64,000 nt of DNA from Rhinopithecus roxellana (GCF_007565055.1 NC_044558.1:126034235-126098234); one strand, 5' to 3'. Shown: positions 38,861 through 50,985, counted from the stretch's first letter. The notes: generated from the sequence alone by a model not told the origin. Numbers and translations: made by a program.

Positions 38861-39424
38861 AAATAAATATTTTCCTCATATACACATATGAAAATACTGA
38901 AGAGTTGCCATCATGCCCCGTAATGTTAGATGCTTCCACTTACTTTATAAACAGTTTAAAATGTGCTTTGTTTTTGTACTAACGTGCTACTGCTTTTTTT
39001 TTCTGTTTTGATATGTTAACCACATTTTAAAAATACTTTTAATTTGTTGGTGATAAGAACAGTAGTAGCATTGAAAGCCATTTGAAATGCTATATGCAAT
39101 CTAGGACAAGAAATAAAGGCAGAAGATTGGCATATTTAATTATTCATATACTTAAAACAATACCATTTAGAGGTCAACATTGTGAACAAATAATTACTAA
39201 TATGCATCATACATTTTAAGTTTTGGAACCTGAAATAATAACTAAGCTAAGAATCCCCTGTATTCCTCTCCTCAGTTGAGAAAGAAGTATCCTCACTAGT
39301 GAATTCTAAGAAGATCCTAAGGTCTTCATTTCCAATCTTTCCAAGTAGTGGGGCACCTTTTTAAACTCGGAGAAAGAAAATTACCTATCAAGTGTCACTG
39401 AAATCTTTTTAATATCTTATAATT
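38861..39424. other. PIK3C2G: Intron 2, no recognised feature
   Basis: AT-rich sequence without a recognisable gene or repeat. Confidence 0.5.
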
Positions 39425-39552
39425 TATCTGGGCACAGTTGCATGGTAGTTCCAGCTACTTGGGAGGCTGAGGCAGGAGGATTTTTTGAGCCAGAGAGCTG
39501 GAAGCCAGTTGAGGCTTGTAGTGAGACCCTGTCTCTGAAAAAAAAAAAAAAA
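39425..39552 (+). repeat. Alu monomer-like SINE (FLAM/FRAM type or truncated Alu)
   Basis: About 125 bp containing GTAGTTCCAGCTACTTGGGA, GGCTGAGGCAGGAGGATT, GTGAGACCCTGTCTCTG and a poly(A) tail. Only one Alu-like arm is present. Confidence 0.8.
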
Positions 39553-40742
39553 TCTGATAATTTAAGAAATATAAAATAATTTTTAAAACCACTATAAATG
39601 TAGCAGTGCTTTTAAAATATTAAAATTGTGGTAACAACAGCATCTACATATATTTAACAAAATAATAGCACACGTGAATGAAACATACTAATTCCCTCTG
39701 TGGAGAATGTTTGGTGTTAATATGGATCCAGCCCCCGGCCCTAACCATGGGTCACCATATGATACCTCTCCAATAAATTTTGAATAACTTACTCAATATC
39801 ACCAGAGCAAAGGAAGGTGCTGATTTCCTTTTGTTTCTTCCTTGTACTCCACAACAGAGAGGCAAGGGGGGGAGAACTTGCACATATACGAGAGAGGGCA
39901 CAGGAATACAGCACAAAAAACGTAACTTTAGCTCACAGTCTCTGTCTATAAGGTCCCTAAGAAATGGTGAAGTCATCATCAGCTCCTGGGAGATTTTAAG
40001 AACTTCTTGTGCTCACTGCCTAGATTTTCAAGGAGTTAAGGTGGAGAAACCTAGAGAGGTGATGAGGAATATCACAGAGGAGTAAACAAGGCTCCAAGGA
40101 AGGAATACAATTAGAGATGAAGTCTCTAAGAGAAAGTGAGGAGGGTGGTGACTAAAGATTCATTCTTAGACTAAGTTTGAATAATGATGTTACAAATAAA
40201 GTCTGCAGGGGATAAAGAAGGGTAGTTGGTATGTAATTGCCTAATGTTGTCTCAGAGATAGGATAAGGCCAAAAGTTTAGAAGTGGAGCATTGAGACAAG
40301 CAGACTTTGACACGATTACTCCTGATTAGCCACAAAATCCAAATGATGTGCAGGAGAAAGTCACTTCTATCAGAGACATGCCTTCAGATGGCTAGCTGTT
40401 CAGGGTAAACACCTAGGATAAACCCAAGATATTTTCACTTTACCCTATGATACACATTTTATTCCTTGGTATTACAATAAGAAATGTTGCAGTAAATAAG
40501 ATAAACTACTTCAGTGAAATATTTGTTTTTATATTGCATTACAAATGATGATTCAACAAATAACTCTGAAGTACTTTGAAAGAGCTAAATAGTATTAATA
40601 CATCTCTCATTCACTCAGTCATTTAATAACATTTCGTATCCACCCTCTACCAAGCACTGTGTTAAGGAGAGGATTTGCTATAAAAGAAAGGAACATTATG
40701 AGGGAAGGCATGACTATGAAAGTAAAGAATAAGATGAAGGGG
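39553..40742. other. PIK3C2G: Intron 2, no recognised feature
   Basis: Unique-looking DNA. The overlapping open stretches at 39752-40085 have no recognisable domain. A short MIR/L2-like patch lies at 40610-40670 (CATTCACTCAGTCATTTAAT). Confidence 0.5.
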
Positions 40743-41030
40743 GCCAGGTGCAGTGGCTCATGCCTGTAATCCCAGCACTTTGGGAGGCTGAGGCCTGCGG
40801 ATCACTTGAGGTCAGGAATTTGACACCAACCTGGCCAACATGGTGAAACCCTGTCTCCACTAAAAATACAATAAATTAGCCAGGCATAGTGACTCATGCC
40901 TGTAGTTTCAGCTACTCAGGAGGCTGAGGCAGGAGAATCATTCAAACCTGGGAGATGGAGGTTGCAGTCCAAGACTGTGCCACGGCACTCCAGCCTGGGT
41001 AACACAGCGAGACTTTGTCTCAAAAACAAA
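40743..41030 (+). mobile_element. AluS element
   Basis: Full-length dimeric Alu starting GGCCAGGTGCAGTGGCTCAT, with CACTTGAGGTCAGGAATTTG and ACCTGGCCAACATGGTGAAA, which are AluS-type bases. The tail is A-rich with CAAAA. Confidence 0.93.
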
Positions 41031-42563
41031 ATAAGCAAAAACAAAGAAGTAAAATGAAAGGAAGCCTGGTTTCAAGCAAAAATTTTTAAATCTTAATTGA
41101 AGATTCAGAAATATATTGACAGCTTAGAAAGAAGGATCTAGGATGGGGTTAGGGTAGTAGGGTAGTGAATAACCAATGGAGCAAAGCCCCAAGGGAATGT
41201 GGAGTCAAGGAATAAGTGGAACAAAACATAGACCTTCCCTTTAAATAATTTTATATCTCGTAAGGAAGATGACATACATATAAAACTATTTTTAAAACAT
41301 TGAGAAATTATATTTTAACAGCAAATCTAGAATATATAAAATTCACAGTTGGTATGAGCAAAAAGAATTAAAGTTAGATGACTTCATATTACCTTCTGAG
41401 CACAGTAATATTATTAGCTGGAACTCTAAAAGAAAAGAGGACTGCTACTTTATTTCAATCTACCGTGAGTAAGGGAGTCCTCTAGATGACATAAGGAAAC
41501 TTCTCATTGTTTAGATTGAGGGTCAGACTGAGAATTCTGTATCTCTAACCCTAATCATTCTTCAGGGGAGTGTTAAGTCTTTGTGAAGGTCTAAAATGCA
41601 GCCACAGTTTAAAAAAAAAATTGCAGGGTAAGACATTTAGACAAGTAGGGGTTATTTAATCATTTTAAAGTAAAATTTAATTTGCATAATCATAAGGGCA
41701 AAGGATGAAATGAGAAGTATTGATGAGGAGACAGCTAGTGATTTCTTTGATAAATTATTTGAGACCTTTAAGGAAGAGGATATGATGCTAGTAAGAAGAA
41801 AAACAAATTAGTGTTGATAAGACAGCAACATTGGGGGGAAGAGAAGTTTCTCTTAAAGATTGGAAAAATCAATGTCTGTGTTTAAAGCTTTTAAAGGACA
41901 AACTAAGCCTACTGCTTACATCTAATGCACCCCCAACTTCAACTAAAACCTGTGCTGTTCTGTCATTCTAAAAACTTCGCAATATTCACGGACCTCGTCA
42001 GACACTAATAACTTGGAAATAGAAGCCCCAACCTTGAGTGTTACTTAATGCTGGGGAAAGGCTCTATACAAATGGATTTTCTTCTTCTGTAATGTGGAGT
42101 TTATTCTTCATACAGTGGGGAATCTTTGAATGTTTAGAGAAGGAAAGGGACATGATCAAAACAATCTTATGGGAAGAGTCAATACACCAGTGGTATACAG
42201 AATGAAGGAAGGAAAAGGGTGGGAAATTAGAAAATTAAAAAGTATTAAAATCCAGTTATAATAAGTCAGGGAATAAAGATACGCGGTGGCAGATGAACCA
42301 AAGCAAAAAAGAAGTGTTCGATCTTGGTACATAGTGAATTTGAAAATCAAGGATGAGGGGGGCACCAGGAAAACTGAGTAGCAGTACTAACAAAGTCTAA
42401 TTTGTTGGGAAAATCTGTTTTGGAACAGTGAGGAGGAATAGAATATAGATTCAGGTTAAAGTTTATTGAGTGTAAGAATGCTAAGAAGACATCCAGATGG
42501 AAATATTCACAGATCTCTAGGTTGGGATCCTAGGGATCAACTAGAGATTCTTATTTGGGAGTC
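41031..42563. other. PIK3C2G: Intron 2, no recognised feature
   Basis: Unique-looking sequence with several purine-rich patches and no gene or clear repeat. Confidence 0.5.
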
Positions 42564-42571
42564 ATCTACAT

Positions 42572-42797
42572 CAGTGTTCCCCATTGGGGTCAGTTTTGTA
42601 TCCTGGGTGACATTTAACGATGTTTGAGTACATTTTCAGTTGTCACGACTGGGAGGATGATGGTACTGGCGTCTAGTAGATAGAGGCCAGAGATACTGTG
42701 AAAACATCCTACAATGCACAGAATAGCCCCCTGCAACAAAGAATTAAAAGAATTATCTGTCCCAAAGGGTCAGTAGTGCCAAGATTGAAAAACCCTG
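42572..42797 (+). mobile_element. MER5A hAT-Charlie DNA transposon remnant
   Basis: The sequence starts CAGTGTTCCCCATTGGGG and ends AAAACCCTG, with GTTGTCACGACTGGGAGG, GGCGTCTAGTAGATAGAGG and ACATCCTACAATGCACAG between, which is the MER5A pattern. Flanks ATCTACAT and CTCTACAC match at six of eight positions, as expected for the 8-bp hAT target duplication with a TCTA core. It is a non-autonomous copy with no coding capacity. Confidence 0.85.
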
Positions 42798-42924
42798 CTC
42801 TACACAAATGTCATAATACATTGGAGATACCTTATCCAATCAGTGCCTACAGTATATTCGTGTTTAATTCCTAGGAAATAAAAATAATATCAATGTTTAT
42901 TCAGTCTTATGCTTAAGCATTGTT

Positions 42925-43029
42925 CTCACATTACATGGTATATTATTTAATCTTTAAAATCCTATGAGATAGGCATTATTTTTATCCTCATTTAGCAGAT
43001 GAGGAAACATCCACTGAAAAGTTAAGATA
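42925..43029 (+). repeat. MIR element, left part (split by ERV-L)
   Basis: TCCTATGAGATAGGCATTAT, TTATCCTCATTTAGCAGATG and AGGAAACATCC are MIR core words. It stops at the provirus insertion and resumes at 49348 with CTAAAGCCACATAGCTGGC. Confidence 0.8.
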
Positions 43030-43034
43030 CCTGC

Positions 43035-43585
43035 TGTATTAGGGTTCACCAGAAAAACAGAACCAATGATAAGTATAGATATGGATACAGATAGAGATAT
43101 AGAAAACAGATATGGATACAGACATAGTCATAAGCATCAATATAGACATAAAGAGATTGATCATGAAGAATTGGCTTATGGACATATGGAGATGGAACAG
43201 TCTCACTATCAGCTGTCCACAAACTGAAGATCCACGAAAAGTGGTGGTGTAGATCCAGTCAAAATCTGAAGGACTAAGAACCAGGAGTACAAATGGTGTA
43301 AGTCCCAGAGGACAGAAGAGACTGATGTCCCAGCTGAAACAGGAAGAAAGAACAAATTATCTTTTTCTCACTTTTTTATTCTATTCAGGCTTTGATGCAT
43401 TAGATAATGCCCACTTCCCCTGGGGAATGGCAATCTACTTTACTGAGTCTCCGGATTCAAATGCTGATCTCTTTTGGAAACCTCCTCACAGACAAACCCT
43501 GTGTTTAACCTTACATCTGAAATAATATTTAACCTGATATCTGGGCATCCTGTGAACAAGTCGAGTTGACACATTAACTATCACA
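43035..43585 (-). repeat. 3' LTR of the ERV-L provirus (MLT2 type)
   Basis: 551 bp with TGTGATAG...TAATACA ends on the - strand. Typical words on the + strand are TGTATTAGGGTTCACCAGAA, CAGAGGACAGAAGAGACTGA, CTATTCAGGCTTTGATGCAT, GGCAATCTACTTTACTGAGT and CTGGGCATCCTGTG. The usual poly(A) hexamer is not visible. Confidence 0.85.
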
Positions 43586-44850
43586 AGTTCACTCCTTGTC
43601 AACTTGCCACTCATATATATCTCCTTAACAGTACTTACTCTCCAAATAAAGACAATGATGTCATAATTCTGCCAAACACGATACAGCTCTGCTCCATACA
43701 ACCAAAAACATGCTAATGCCATCCTCAGAAAAAGAGGTAAAGTCCTTGAGTGAAGTTTACTCTTCTCCTTGATACTCCATAGTTTATATACTATGATGTA
43801 AAATTAATAATGCTTAAATATTATGATACTAATATAAAGTATGATGTAATAACATAAAAATACATAAACCCATGTTACATGATAAGAGAATAAAAGAGGA
43901 AAGAAAGCAAAGATACTTGCTATACATACATACTAAGTGTTCATTACAAAATAAGGAGTAAATACTCATGATACCTAAAATATTCATTTCTATAACTGGT
44001 CACATTTTCGTAGTTGGTATTTATAACTACCTACTTCCATCCTTTATTCTATTTGCCTTCAACATATACCTCTGCTGGTCATGTTTCTTTATCTGGTGGG
44101 GTAACCCAAACCTTCATGATGGGTCTGGGCCATTAGTGATCCTGCCCGGAGTGGGTCATTGTAGTATTCTGTTGACCGTAATTGCAGGGCATGGTAATAC
44201 TAAGAGTTGCCCTAAGTGATTGCCTGTACTCCAGAAGTACTCTTCCTTAATTACATTGTGGAGTAGTAGTCCAATTTGCCCTTGTTAGTCAGGATCAATC
44301 ACTCTAGCCAGACTGTAACTCCCTTTTTGCCTGGTGGTTCAGAGGCATGCAGAGCTCAGAGTGGCTGAATAGAAGTCTTAACATTCAATTCAATGCAATC
44401 GTTGTTGTGCCTCCCAGTGGAAACGTTCCTCTCCGTTTTTATGATTTGGTTTAGAGGAACTAAGATCTCTAGGCTGGTAGAGTATAAGGGTGTAGGAACA
44501 GGAAACAAAAATTTTCTTGTTATTCACTGGGCATAATAGTGTGTGGTGCCATTCCCATTTCCACCCCTTTATTCCTGTATCTGTGAATCTTGGCTATCAG
44601 AGAAATAGCACCATATATTGGATGCTGGTTCAGAGCATACACAGCCTTTTGGAGAATCTTGCTGCAGCCTGGCAAGGTATCGCCACCTAGCTTGAACTGT
44701 AACTGAGTCTTCAAAGGCCATTTCATCATTCTGTAGAGGGCAGATACTTCAGGAGGGAGGGGGAACATAGTGAGACCGGTGAAGTCCATGAACATGGGCC
44801 CATTGCCATGCTCTTTTTGCTGTGATGTGAGTCCCATAATCATAAACAAT

Positions 44851-44991
44851 GAGGTCCAGTGGTGGGGATCATGTTGATAATATCCCTTCTAAGATAAAGG
44901 ATAAGTTGTTGCAGCTGGCTTCTCCTACAGCCAAGAAAGAGGCACAATGCCTAGTGGGCCTATGGGATTTTGGAGGCAACATACTCCTCAT
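44851..44991 (+). repeat. Left arm of an inverted duplication inside ERV-L
   Basis: This 141-bp segment is the inverse complement of 46431-46570 at above 90% identity, over GAGGTCCAGTGGTG through TTGCAGCTGGCTTCTCCTAC to AACATACTCCTCAT. The other arm reads in the sense (minus-strand) pol frame at its proper place next to the RT. This arm sits reversed within the integrase part, so it is the misplaced copy. Confidence 0.9.
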
Positions 44992-46430
44992 GTGAAATAC
45001 TGTGATGGATAAGGCATTCTACAAGTCCATGTACAGTAGTTCTGACAGAAACTGCACAAGGAAGGCAAATCTGTATTCACAGTATTTATTCCAGTAAGAA
45101 GAAACACCACTTTTTCATGATGGAAGCAGTCCAATGTAATCAACCTGCCATCAGATAGCTTACCGGCATGGGGAATGATGCCATCTCAAGAAATGAGTGT
45201 CAATCTCTGCTGTTGACATTTTGGGCACTCAGCAGTGGCTGTAGCTGGGTCAGCCTTGATGAATAAAAGTCCCTGTTGCTGAGCTCAGACAAAACCTCCA
45301 CCCCTACCACCACAACCACTTTATTCATGAACCCACTGGGCAACGACTGGGGTGACAGGGGAAAGAGGCTAATGAGTATCCACAGAATGACTCATCTTAT
45401 CCACTTGATTATTAGAATTCTCTGATGAGGTCACCCTTCAGAGAGCATTCACATGGGACATGAATATCTTAACATTTTCGCCCATTTAGAGAGACCTATC
45501 CACATGCTTCCACCCCAATCTTCTTGTCACCAATTTTCCAATCACATTCTTTCTAAGCCCCTGATCACCCAGCCAAACCACTGGCTGTAATCCATGGATC
45601 ACTACATAATTACATAACTGGCCATTTCTCCTTCCAAGCAAAGTGAACAAGCAGGTGCACTGCTTGAAATTCTGCCCACTGGGAGGATTTTCCTTCACCA
45701 CTGTCCTTTAGGGACGTCCTAGAAAGGAGCTGTAGTGTTAAAGCTGTCCACTTTCAGAAGGTGCCTGTATATCATGCAGAACTATCTGTAAACCAGGCCT
45801 CATCTTTCTTTCTCTTCCTGTCAACTAACCACAGGGAACTCTTCATGAGGCCATGGGTGCAGGTTGGAAGAAAGAGGTCAGTGCAGCAGCAATGGAAACC
45901 ATGGGCACTTAGGCAACTTTCATGTAACTTATTGTGCCACGCCATCAAGGCCAGTTCAGGCTTGATTATGCGTATACCAATTTCATTTGATGATAGAGTA
46001 TTGTGATGCACACCCAGCTTTATGGCTTCATGAGTGAGATGACATCCAATTTGTGATGGGCAACTCAGGGCACATGGTGACATGGTGGCCCACGGTTGAG
46101 CATTCAGTCACCACTAAGGCCTAGTAGCAGGTCAAGAGCTATTACTTAAAAGGAGACAGGTTATCTGCATAAGATGGCAGGTCTTTGCTCCAAAATCTTA
46201 AGGGCCTGTGGTGTAATTCACCATAAGGACTTGCGAAAGGCTTCAAACATCATCTTTTCTGCCACTGACACTTTAAGCAGCATTAGATCTACTGGATCAT
46301 GTAACCCATGTGGCAAAGCAGCTTGCACAGCAGCTTGGACCTGTTGCAGAACCTTCTCTTCTTCTGAGTCCCACTCAAAACAAGCAGCCTTTCCAGTCAC
46401 TCAGCAAACGGACCAAGCTAACACACCCAA

Positions 46431-46570
46431 ATGAGGAGTATGTTGTCTCCAAAATCCCATAGGCCCACTAGGCATTGTGCCTCTTTCTTGGTTGTAGGAG
46501 AAGCCAGCTGCAACAACTTATCCTTTATCTTAAAAGGGATATGTCAACATGCTCCACACCACTGGACCTC
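46431..46570 (-). repeat. Right arm of the inverted duplication (native RT position)
   Basis: 140 bp in the normal provirus orientation, shortly after the RT active site. It pairs with 44851-44991 across a spacer of about 1.44 kb. Confidence 0.9.
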
Positions 46571-46816
46571 TAAAAATTTCACTGAGATAGAAGTCCTCTG
46601 AAGTTTAGTCAGCTTTACTTTCCACCCTCTGACATGCAAAAGTCTTACAAATAAGTCTGTAGTTAGCATAATGTCATCAATGTAATGGACCAGTGTGTTA
46701 TCATGTGGACTAAATTATGACATAGAGCTGGAGAGTTGATGTACCTCTGATGTAGGACAGTGAAGGTGACTTACTGGTCTTATCAGCTGAAAGCAAACTG
46801 CTTCTGGTGGTCTTTG

Positions 46817-47120
46817 CTTTTGTTTGTTTTGTTTTGTTTTGGAGACGGAATTTCGCTCTTGTTGCCCAGGCTGGAGTGCAATGGCATATCTCGGCTCACC
46901 GCAACCTCCGCCTCCTGGGTTCAAGTGATTCTCCTGTCTCAGCCCCCAAGCAGCTGGGATTACAGGCATGTGCCACCACATCCAGCTAATTTTTTATTTT
47001 TGGTAGAGATGGGGTTTCTCCATGTTGGTCAGGCTGGTCTCGAACTCCCGACCTCAGGTGATCCCCCCCCCACCTCGGCCTCCCAAAGTGCTGGGATTAC
47101 AAGCGTGAGTCACTGCACCC
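46817..47120 (-). mobile_element. AluS element inside the ERV-L RT region
   Basis: Full-length antisense Alu with an interrupted T tail (TTTGTTTTG units) at the left. Target-site duplications CTGGTGGTCTTTG (46804-46816) and CTGGTCGTCTTTG (47121-47133) differ at one base. A run of nine or more C lies at about 47064-47072. Confidence 0.93.
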
Positions 47121-47500
47121 CTGGTCGTCTTTGTTAACAGGTATTGATACAAATAGCATTTGCCAGGTCAATAGCTGCATACCAGATATCAGGAGATGTG
47201 TTAATTTGTGTAAGCAGTGAAACCACATCTAGTATAGCAGTTGCAATTGGAGTTATCACTTGATTAAGCTGATGATAATCCACTCTCATTCTCCAAGATT
47301 CATCCGTATAGCCAAATAGGCAAATTGAGTGGGGATGTGGTGGGATTGACCCCCAACCCCTGTGTCTTTCAAGTCCTTGATAGTTGTACTAATCTCTGAA
47401 ATCCCCCCAGTGACATGGCTTTGGTTTATTATTTTCCTACATAGAGGCAACACTAGTGACTCCCACTTCACCTTTTTCACCATAATAGCCCTCACGTCAC

Positions 47501-49244
47501 AGGTCAGGAAACCAATGTGAGGACTCTGCTAGCTGCTATGTCTATTCCAATTATGCCTTTCAGAGTTGAAGGAGTAACCATAGGATGGGTTTGAGAACCC
47601 ACAGGGCCCACTGTGAGACAGACATGAGCTAAAATTCTATTGATCACCTGACCTCTATAAGCCCCCTACTCTGACTGGTGGTCCACAGTGACATTTTGAG
47701 TCTCTTGAATTCAGTGTCAGTTCAGAGCCAGTGTCCAGTAGTTCCCAAAAGATCTGATTATATCTTTTCCCCTAGTGCACAGTCACCCTGGTAAAAACCC
47801 ATAGGTCCCTTTGGATAAAGACTAACAGTATAAATTTTGGATAGTATTCAAGAGTCCTTCCTCAAGGGGACCCAGTGTGTCCTTCATTCAAGGGTTTCTG
47901 GATCTGTAAGCTGACTCAAGTCTAGGAATTAATTGAGAGGCTGCGACTCTCTGTTTTTATGATTCAGATAAGATTTTATTCACTTGACCTAGATTTTTTT
48001 TTTCTTCCAAAAAATCAAATAAGAATTTGTAGTCTTCCTATTGATTTCACTTCAAGGAACATATAAAAGCTAGCCTATGTCATGGGTCTGCAGGAATCAG
48101 ACTGTGCTGATAGCTGCTTTGACCCTGAGGTCCGCTATGGTAACGACACTCACCCTGACCTTGGTAGTTTAGCAAGGCAGCTTGGCCCCTGCCACACTGG
48201 GGTTTAATTACCCCCTTTGCATTTAGGTTTCCCAATTTAATGACTGCAGTTCCTACTGTGAGGCTTGGCCTACAGAGAAGAGTGATCACAGAGCTTTTCA
48301 AGGATGCTGGGCCTCTCCTCACAAATTTATTTCTCACAGTGTTGTTGAAAATTGTGTCTTCTAATTACTGTCAGTGTGGGTGAGTAGTTATTATATGACG
48401 GATCCACTCTCCCTATGCTTTTAATCCTTTCCACTACATTAAATCAAGGCAAGTCCAGCCTGTCCACCTTTTGGTCTGTGTGTCAGCCAACCCAACACAC
48501 TGTTAGAACCCTTTCTGATTCCCCAAGCTTCAACATTAAATGAAGAATCTCTGCTTAGTGAGCCCAGAACAACAAAAAAATTTAACTTAATACAACTTTA
48601 TGTTCTTTTTACCATTGTTTCACACCCTTAGTATCCATTCCTACACCTGTTACCCAGATTTCTGTCTGTATGAATTAAAAAACTCAAGTAATTCTTTTGG
48701 AGTGTAGCACACATCTTCCTGGGTCATACTTTGAACCTCAACTTTAGGGGCCAGCTGGGATTTGAGTTTGGTTATAGGGCTAGAAGTAGAGAGAGATGAG
48801 AGATGGGGTAGAGGTAAAGGGGTTCTCAGGAGAATTAAAATTGTCTTGCATAGCCTCAGAGGAGGCTATCTCTATTTGTTCAGACAGTGCAGAACTGATC
48901 CTCCCAGAGGGTGGAGATGAAGTAGAGAAGGAGATACCACTGGGGACAAGGAGGCCACTTCCACTAGAAAAGAAGACTCATCAGAATTTAGGAGCTCCAT
49001 GTCCCAAACTTGATCAGCGACTTTCTACACAACCCCCATCCCAACTTACAGGATCTCATCAATGCTTCACTTTAACAGTAGACACTTTGTGAAGCTTGGA
49101 GTTCAACTTGCATTGTAATTAAACCAGTGTCAAGCTGAGATTCTGCATTCGATGTTAAGCAATCTCAGCCCTACAGTACAGGAGATAAGGGTCTCCTTCA
49201 GGGCACACATAGAAGTTTTAGGTCATTTATGTAGTACTTGAGCC
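47501..49244 (-). pseudogene. ERV-L protease and gag remnants
   Basis: The aspartic protease motif DTGSE is legible on the - strand at 47721-47735, preceded by leucines as in retroviral proteases. Upstream of it in the provirus sense (48060-49240) lies a long decayed region where gag is expected; 48080-48337 is open but has no motif I can name. The usual primer binding site and most of the 5' LTR are missing between here and 49245. Confidence 0.6.
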
Positions 49245-49342
49245 ACATAACACCCTTACAGACAAACCTAGAAATAATGTTTAACCAGCTCTCTGGGCAT
49301 CCCATAACCCAGCCATATTGACACACAAAATTAACGATCACA
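49245..49342 (-). repeat. 5' LTR stump of ERV-L
   Basis: Only about 98 bp of LTR remain (CCTTACAGACAAACCTAG, AATAATGTTTAACCAG, TCTCTGGGCATCCC, then ACGATCACA at the edge). They align with 43495-43585 of the 3' LTR. The inner part of the LTR, about 450 bp, and the junction to gag have been deleted. Confidence 0.8.
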
Positions 49343-49347
49343 CCTGC

Positions 49348-49440
49348 CTAAAGCCACATAGCTGGCAAATTTGGGGGCCCAGATTTGTAATCAGAAAATC
49401 CATTTCCAGAAACACGTTTTACCCACTAAGTTGCAATACC
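49348..49440 (+). repeat. MIR element, right part (split by ERV-L)
   Basis: CTAAAGCCACATAGCTGGCA, GGGGGCCCAGATTTGTAATC and TTACCCACTAAGTTGC continue the MIR that stops at 43029. Confidence 0.75.
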
Positions 49441-50866
49441 TAGGGATTATAGGCAGGATATCCTCAAGTTCCAAGACAGATAAGACAGAGAGTTAAACAG
49501 AGCAGAAACACTTTTACCACTTCATCCTTCTCACCAAAAAAAAATCTACTCCCAAATATTAATAGCAACTTCTTTCTGTGTCACTGAAGATTTCATTATA
49601 CCATTGATAGATTTCAGTGCTTCCCCTCCTGGGGGGGAATATCAAATGGCAGAGGTATACCTTGAGCTCCACTAAAGTACCAGTCCTCATTCTTAACATT
49701 GACAGATGAGTGTGTCCAGATATATTTTATCTTATTTGTTAATAACTATAATAAAAACCCAAACTCCCAATGATATAATTTTTAATATGTCATTTAGAAC
49801 TGAATAAAATTTAGTCCTGTAATAATATATATCATATTTTCTTGCTTTACTATATGCTTTTTTGAGTTCTGAAGAAAGATGTGAAATTAAAGCTAATGGA
49901 GCTGGTTGTGGGGGTGCACTGGCTTTTTACATGTGAACATCTCTGTATTTCAGAGCATTAAAATATATTTCTTTAAAATTAGATTTAATAGAATTAGTAA
50001 ACAAACCAAGCACTTAATTCCTCAAGTTTTATTTTTAAATCATCTACTTTAAATATAAATTATACAAATATTTCTTATTTTATAAAACTAGACATTCAGA
50101 GTTTTAGTACCATTTACAGTTGGTCAAGATCACAAAGGTAAAATCCATTTTTTTCAAGTATGATGGTTTCCAGATTTTTGAAACAGGGGAGTCATTCTTC
50201 AAATGATCTATTTAGAAATTAACATATCCATAACAGATTTGAAGGCAAGATGGAAAAGGTGGAAACAAGTTCTGAAGCCAGAATGGGGAGCTGAGGAGGA
50301 GAAAGTTTAAGGAAGAACTGGGGAGTGGAGGTCCGGAGATCCACCCATTTAGCCATGCTATTCAGACAACTTCTTAGGCAACTTTTGGAGCACCATAGAC
50401 CACAATTTAAAATGGATTATCCAACATAGTCTAGTGTAATTTAGATCATAAAATTATTACCATTTTTAAATCTTGTAAGTATATTAAAGTTATAGCTCTA
50501 ATTAATATTTTAATTATATTTTATTTTAAAATGTGATGTTATATAATATACATATACATATTATTAAATGTTACATCTCATTTTATATATTGAATTTGAA
50601 TTTTTTAATTTTCAAAAGTGGTGTACAGCATCCTGAGGCACTTACATTTTTGTCTCTGCTTGTGGCTAATATTTATCTCTTGACCATATCTGTCAAAATG
50701 AAAATTTAGATTTTACAGCAAAAAATTAAAGTAAATTATATGTACTGGACTTTAAATACAGTTCTCTGACACAACACTTAAGATGGCCAGCTTTACTCTT
50801 TTAAACTGTAGTTTGGAATTATCTTTGAGCATTGATGAATTTCTTTTGATTTTCTCTTATTTTCAG
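49441..50866. other. PIK3C2G: Intron 2 end, no recognised feature
   Basis: AT-rich sequence. A short purine-rich patch lies at 50230-50330. No gene or clear repeat is seen before the acceptor-like site at 50866. Confidence 0.5.
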
Positions 50867-50920
50867 ATCAACAAAGTGACTGTAATAAATCCTGATCCTG
50901 CCTTTGGTCTGGATATTTAG
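50867..50920 (+). other. Possible alternative exon start with in-frame stop
   Basis: A long pyrimidine tract and TTTTCAG end at 50866, 119 nt upstream of the normal exon acceptor. If this acceptor were used after the 15612-15706 exon (phase 0), the frame would run 17 codons (INKVTVINPDP... to ...FGLDI) and stop at TAG 50918-50920. Reading would end before the core of the C2 domain. No donor or poly(A) signal is obvious nearby, so the exon would run on into the normal exon and the transcript would probably be unstable. This is a sequence-based possibility with no transcript support. Confidence 0.25.
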
Positions 50921-50985
50921 TAGCTCTGTATTTGTTTTCTTTGATAGCAACATGCATTAATATTTATAACCATTTTCCTTTGCAG

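Larger units (their letters stand above)
44250..47500 (-). pseudogene. ERV-L pol remnant (RT, RNase H, integrase, possible dUTPase)
   Basis: Fragments follow the order of a retroviral pol gene on the - strand. The RT active site reads YIDD at 46673-46684. Next come an RT-to-RNase H part (46218-46400), an RNase H start with a WFTDSSA motif (45772-46083) and further RNase H or linker (45486-45701). The integrase part is at 44520-44849, with VYALNQHPIYGAISLIAKIH. The tail near 44380-44420 may be the dUTPase-like region known from ERV-L (inference). Stops, frameshifts, an Alu (46817-47120) and the inverted copy at 44851-44991 break the gene. Confidence 0.78.
43035..49342 (-). mobile_element. ERV-L provirus (MLT2-type LTRs), broken
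   Basis: A proviral remnant of about 6.3 kb lies antisense to PIK3C2G, inside a MIR. The 5-bp target duplication CCTGC is intact at 43030-43034 and 49343-49347, so both outer edges come from one insertion. Read on the - strand it has a 5' LTR stump, gag/pro/pol remnants and a complete 3' LTR. There is no envelope region, as is usual for ERV-L. All frames have many stops, an Alu splits the RT region, and a 140-bp segment is present as an inverted second copy. It cannot produce functional proteins. Confidence 0.88.

Noticed and set aside
46760..47137. 125-codon open frame on the + strand
   Set aside because: It is a translation of an antisense Alu with flanks; such frames are common in Alus.
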